Shown: piece by piece, positions 63,391-64,000 of the stretch | How positions within the stretch are numbered: position 1 is the stretch's first letter | Layout of the letters: the number at the start of each line of letters is the position of its first letter | From: Syntrophaceae bacterium | GTDB taxonomy: Bacteria > Desulfobacterota > Syntrophia > Syntrophales > Smithellaceae | Length of the DNA: 64,000 bases | Assembly (NCBI GenBank): GCA_018436925.1 | Contig: JAHDKI010000009.1 | Location: forward strand, 147,968 to 211,967 | Direction: 5' to 3' | The notes under the pieces: model-generated | Seen by the model: the letters and a program-made list of their open reading frames with translations, nothing else | The model's database searches: none | What the model was told of the DNA's origin: nothing | Program-made: the position numbers and the translations under genes

Positions 63391-63661
63391 GATTATCTAT
63401 ACCGACAGCTATGTAAAACAGGCGGCAAAATTTATTAAGAAACATCCTGAATTGTTATCGCAATACGAAAAAACCTTAAAGCTTCTGGAATTGAACCCTT
63501 ACCATCCGTCCTTGAGGCTGCATAAGCTTCGGGGAAAGTTATCAAAACTGCATTCCGTATCCATCAATATCTCATACCGCATCTCCATTTATTTTCTGGT
63601 TGAAGACGATAAAATCATTCCCGTCGATATAGGCAGCCATGATGACGTTTATTATAAATAG
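63383..63661 (+). CDS. RelE/ParE-superfamily toxin (YafQ/mRNA interferase-like)
   Basis: A 92-residue toxin overlapping the antitoxin gene by 8 bases. The RelE/ParE fold is shown by 'YTDSYVKQAAKFIKKHPEL', 'NPYHPSLRLHKLRGKLSKL' and the closing 'SYRISIYFLVEDDKIIPVDI' with 'IGSHDDVY', as in YafQ/HigB-type mRNA interferases. The predicted activity is ribosome-dependent mRNA cleavage; ParE-like gyrase poisoning is less likely given the C-terminal His-Asp-Asp-x-Tyr, though not excluded. Confidence 0.92.
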   Translation: MAEIIYTDSYVKQAAKFIKKHPELLSQYEKTLKLLELNPYHPSLRLHKLRGKLSKLHSVSINISYRISIYFLVEDDKIIPVDIGSHDDVYYK

Positions 63662-64000
63662 CATGACTTCCATGCTGAAAATACTCGACCATCATTGAAC
63701 AACCTCCCCGACGACATATCACCACGATCGTATAAGGCTAGTTTGTTGGAAAAATACAGCGTCTGCTGGAACGCTGCCGGCACGTTGATAAAATGACCCT
63801 TGACAAGCAAATAATCCAAGCGTATGGGAAATTATCTTTAAAAAAGAACCCCCAATTTAAAAGCACCACCCTCCTCAATATTATTTTGAAAAAACGAAAT
63901 AGCCGGATGAAGAACCGTTCGGCACTGGAAAAAGAAAATGGAGTTTCTTTTCAGGCATCGCATACAAGACTTCTTCAGCGTCTTTAACGGGGCAAAACCC
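63662..64000. other. Intergenic end of window, no supported gene
   Basis: A 339-base stretch after the toxin gene. It contains the diverged repeat copy B and a 64-codon open frame (63793-63987) with low-complexity basic content and no ribosome site, which I do not accept as a gene. Nothing else is recognised before the window edge. Confidence 0.5.
63820..63881 (+). repeat. Diverged intergenic repeat, copy B
   Basis: The partner of the repeat at 63004-63062, beginning GCGTATGGGAAATTATCTTT. It lies 160 bases after the toxin stop in otherwise featureless DNA. Confidence 0.45.

Noticed and set aside
63793..63987. 64-codon open frame at the end of the window
   Set aside because: No ribosome site or homology seen, and it reads through the diverged intergenic repeat.
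1..64000. CRISPR arrays, insertion sequences, prophage or rRNA genes
   Set aside because: No regularly spaced repeats, transposase or integrase frames, phage structural genes or rRNA sequence were seen.

Overview
The window looks like chromosomal DNA from a Desulfobacterota (deltaproteobacterial) Gram-negative, perhaps near the Syntrophia. This is inferred from gene content (MSHA-type pilus locus, lipoprotein N-acyltransferase, paired M16 peptidases, PhoH-PgpH-YbeY, tig-clpP-clpX-lon) and a moderately GC-rich coding style. No rRNA or species-diagnostic marker is present. Almost all of the sequence is coding, in long same-strand runs.

Region 1 (1-16906, +) is a type IV pilus locus with the gene order of the MSHA pilus: PilO/MshJ-like, PilP/MshK-like, secretin (MshL), ExeA-like ATPase (MshM), extension ATPase with a predicted c-di-GMP-binding MshEN domain (MshE), platform protein (MshG), a membrane-anchored sigma-54 activator, two major-pilin-like genes, minor pilins (MshC/D/O/P-like) and a secreted lectin-fold protein in the MshQ position. 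Inserted in it are a reverse-strand polytopic TPR protein (candidate pilin glycosylation enzyme) and an ECF sigma factor with a membrane anti-sigma-like partner. Together they suggest a pilus under sigma-54, ECF and c-di-GMP control.

Region 2 (16962-28275) holds an HD phosphohydrolase; a pepA - two oligopeptide ABC ATPases - alpha/beta hydrolase run; a cold-shock gene with a structured leader; a reverse MATE exporter; and miaA - glycosyltransferase - SurA-like PPIase - metallo-hydrolase.

Region 3 (28289-30100, -) is a DUF2520 Rossmann gene plus panB behind a leader with several hairpins and an intrinsic terminator, a candidate pantothenate-linked regulatory RNA.

Region 4 (30200-38017, +) is a housekeeping run: phosphoglycolate-phosphatase-like HAD, tilS, ftsH, folP, acpS, tsaE, aspartate kinase and a ComEA-like protein, followed by a converging lytic transglycosylase.

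Region 5 (38776-49647, +) carries tRNA-Pro, tRNA-Leu, tig-clpP-clpX-lon, tRNA-Val, tRNA-Asp, a radical SAM gene, a CorC-like gene, lnt, and prfB with its programmed +1 frameshift. An MltD-type transglycosylase follows.

Region 6 (51595-61228, -) is a long reverse run: B12-type radical SAM, small membrane protein, two M16 peptidases, M20 peptidase, phoH, pgpH, ybeY. Region 7 (61372-64000, +) has a methyltransferase-glycosyltransferase fusion and a Phd/RelE-type toxin-antitoxin pair bracketed by two diverged copies of a short intergenic repeat.

No CRISPR array, insertion sequence, prophage or rRNA was seen. The most interesting unexplained items are the panB leader, the sigma-54/ECF control of the pilus locus, the cold-shock leader, and the repeat-bracketed toxin-antitoxin module.
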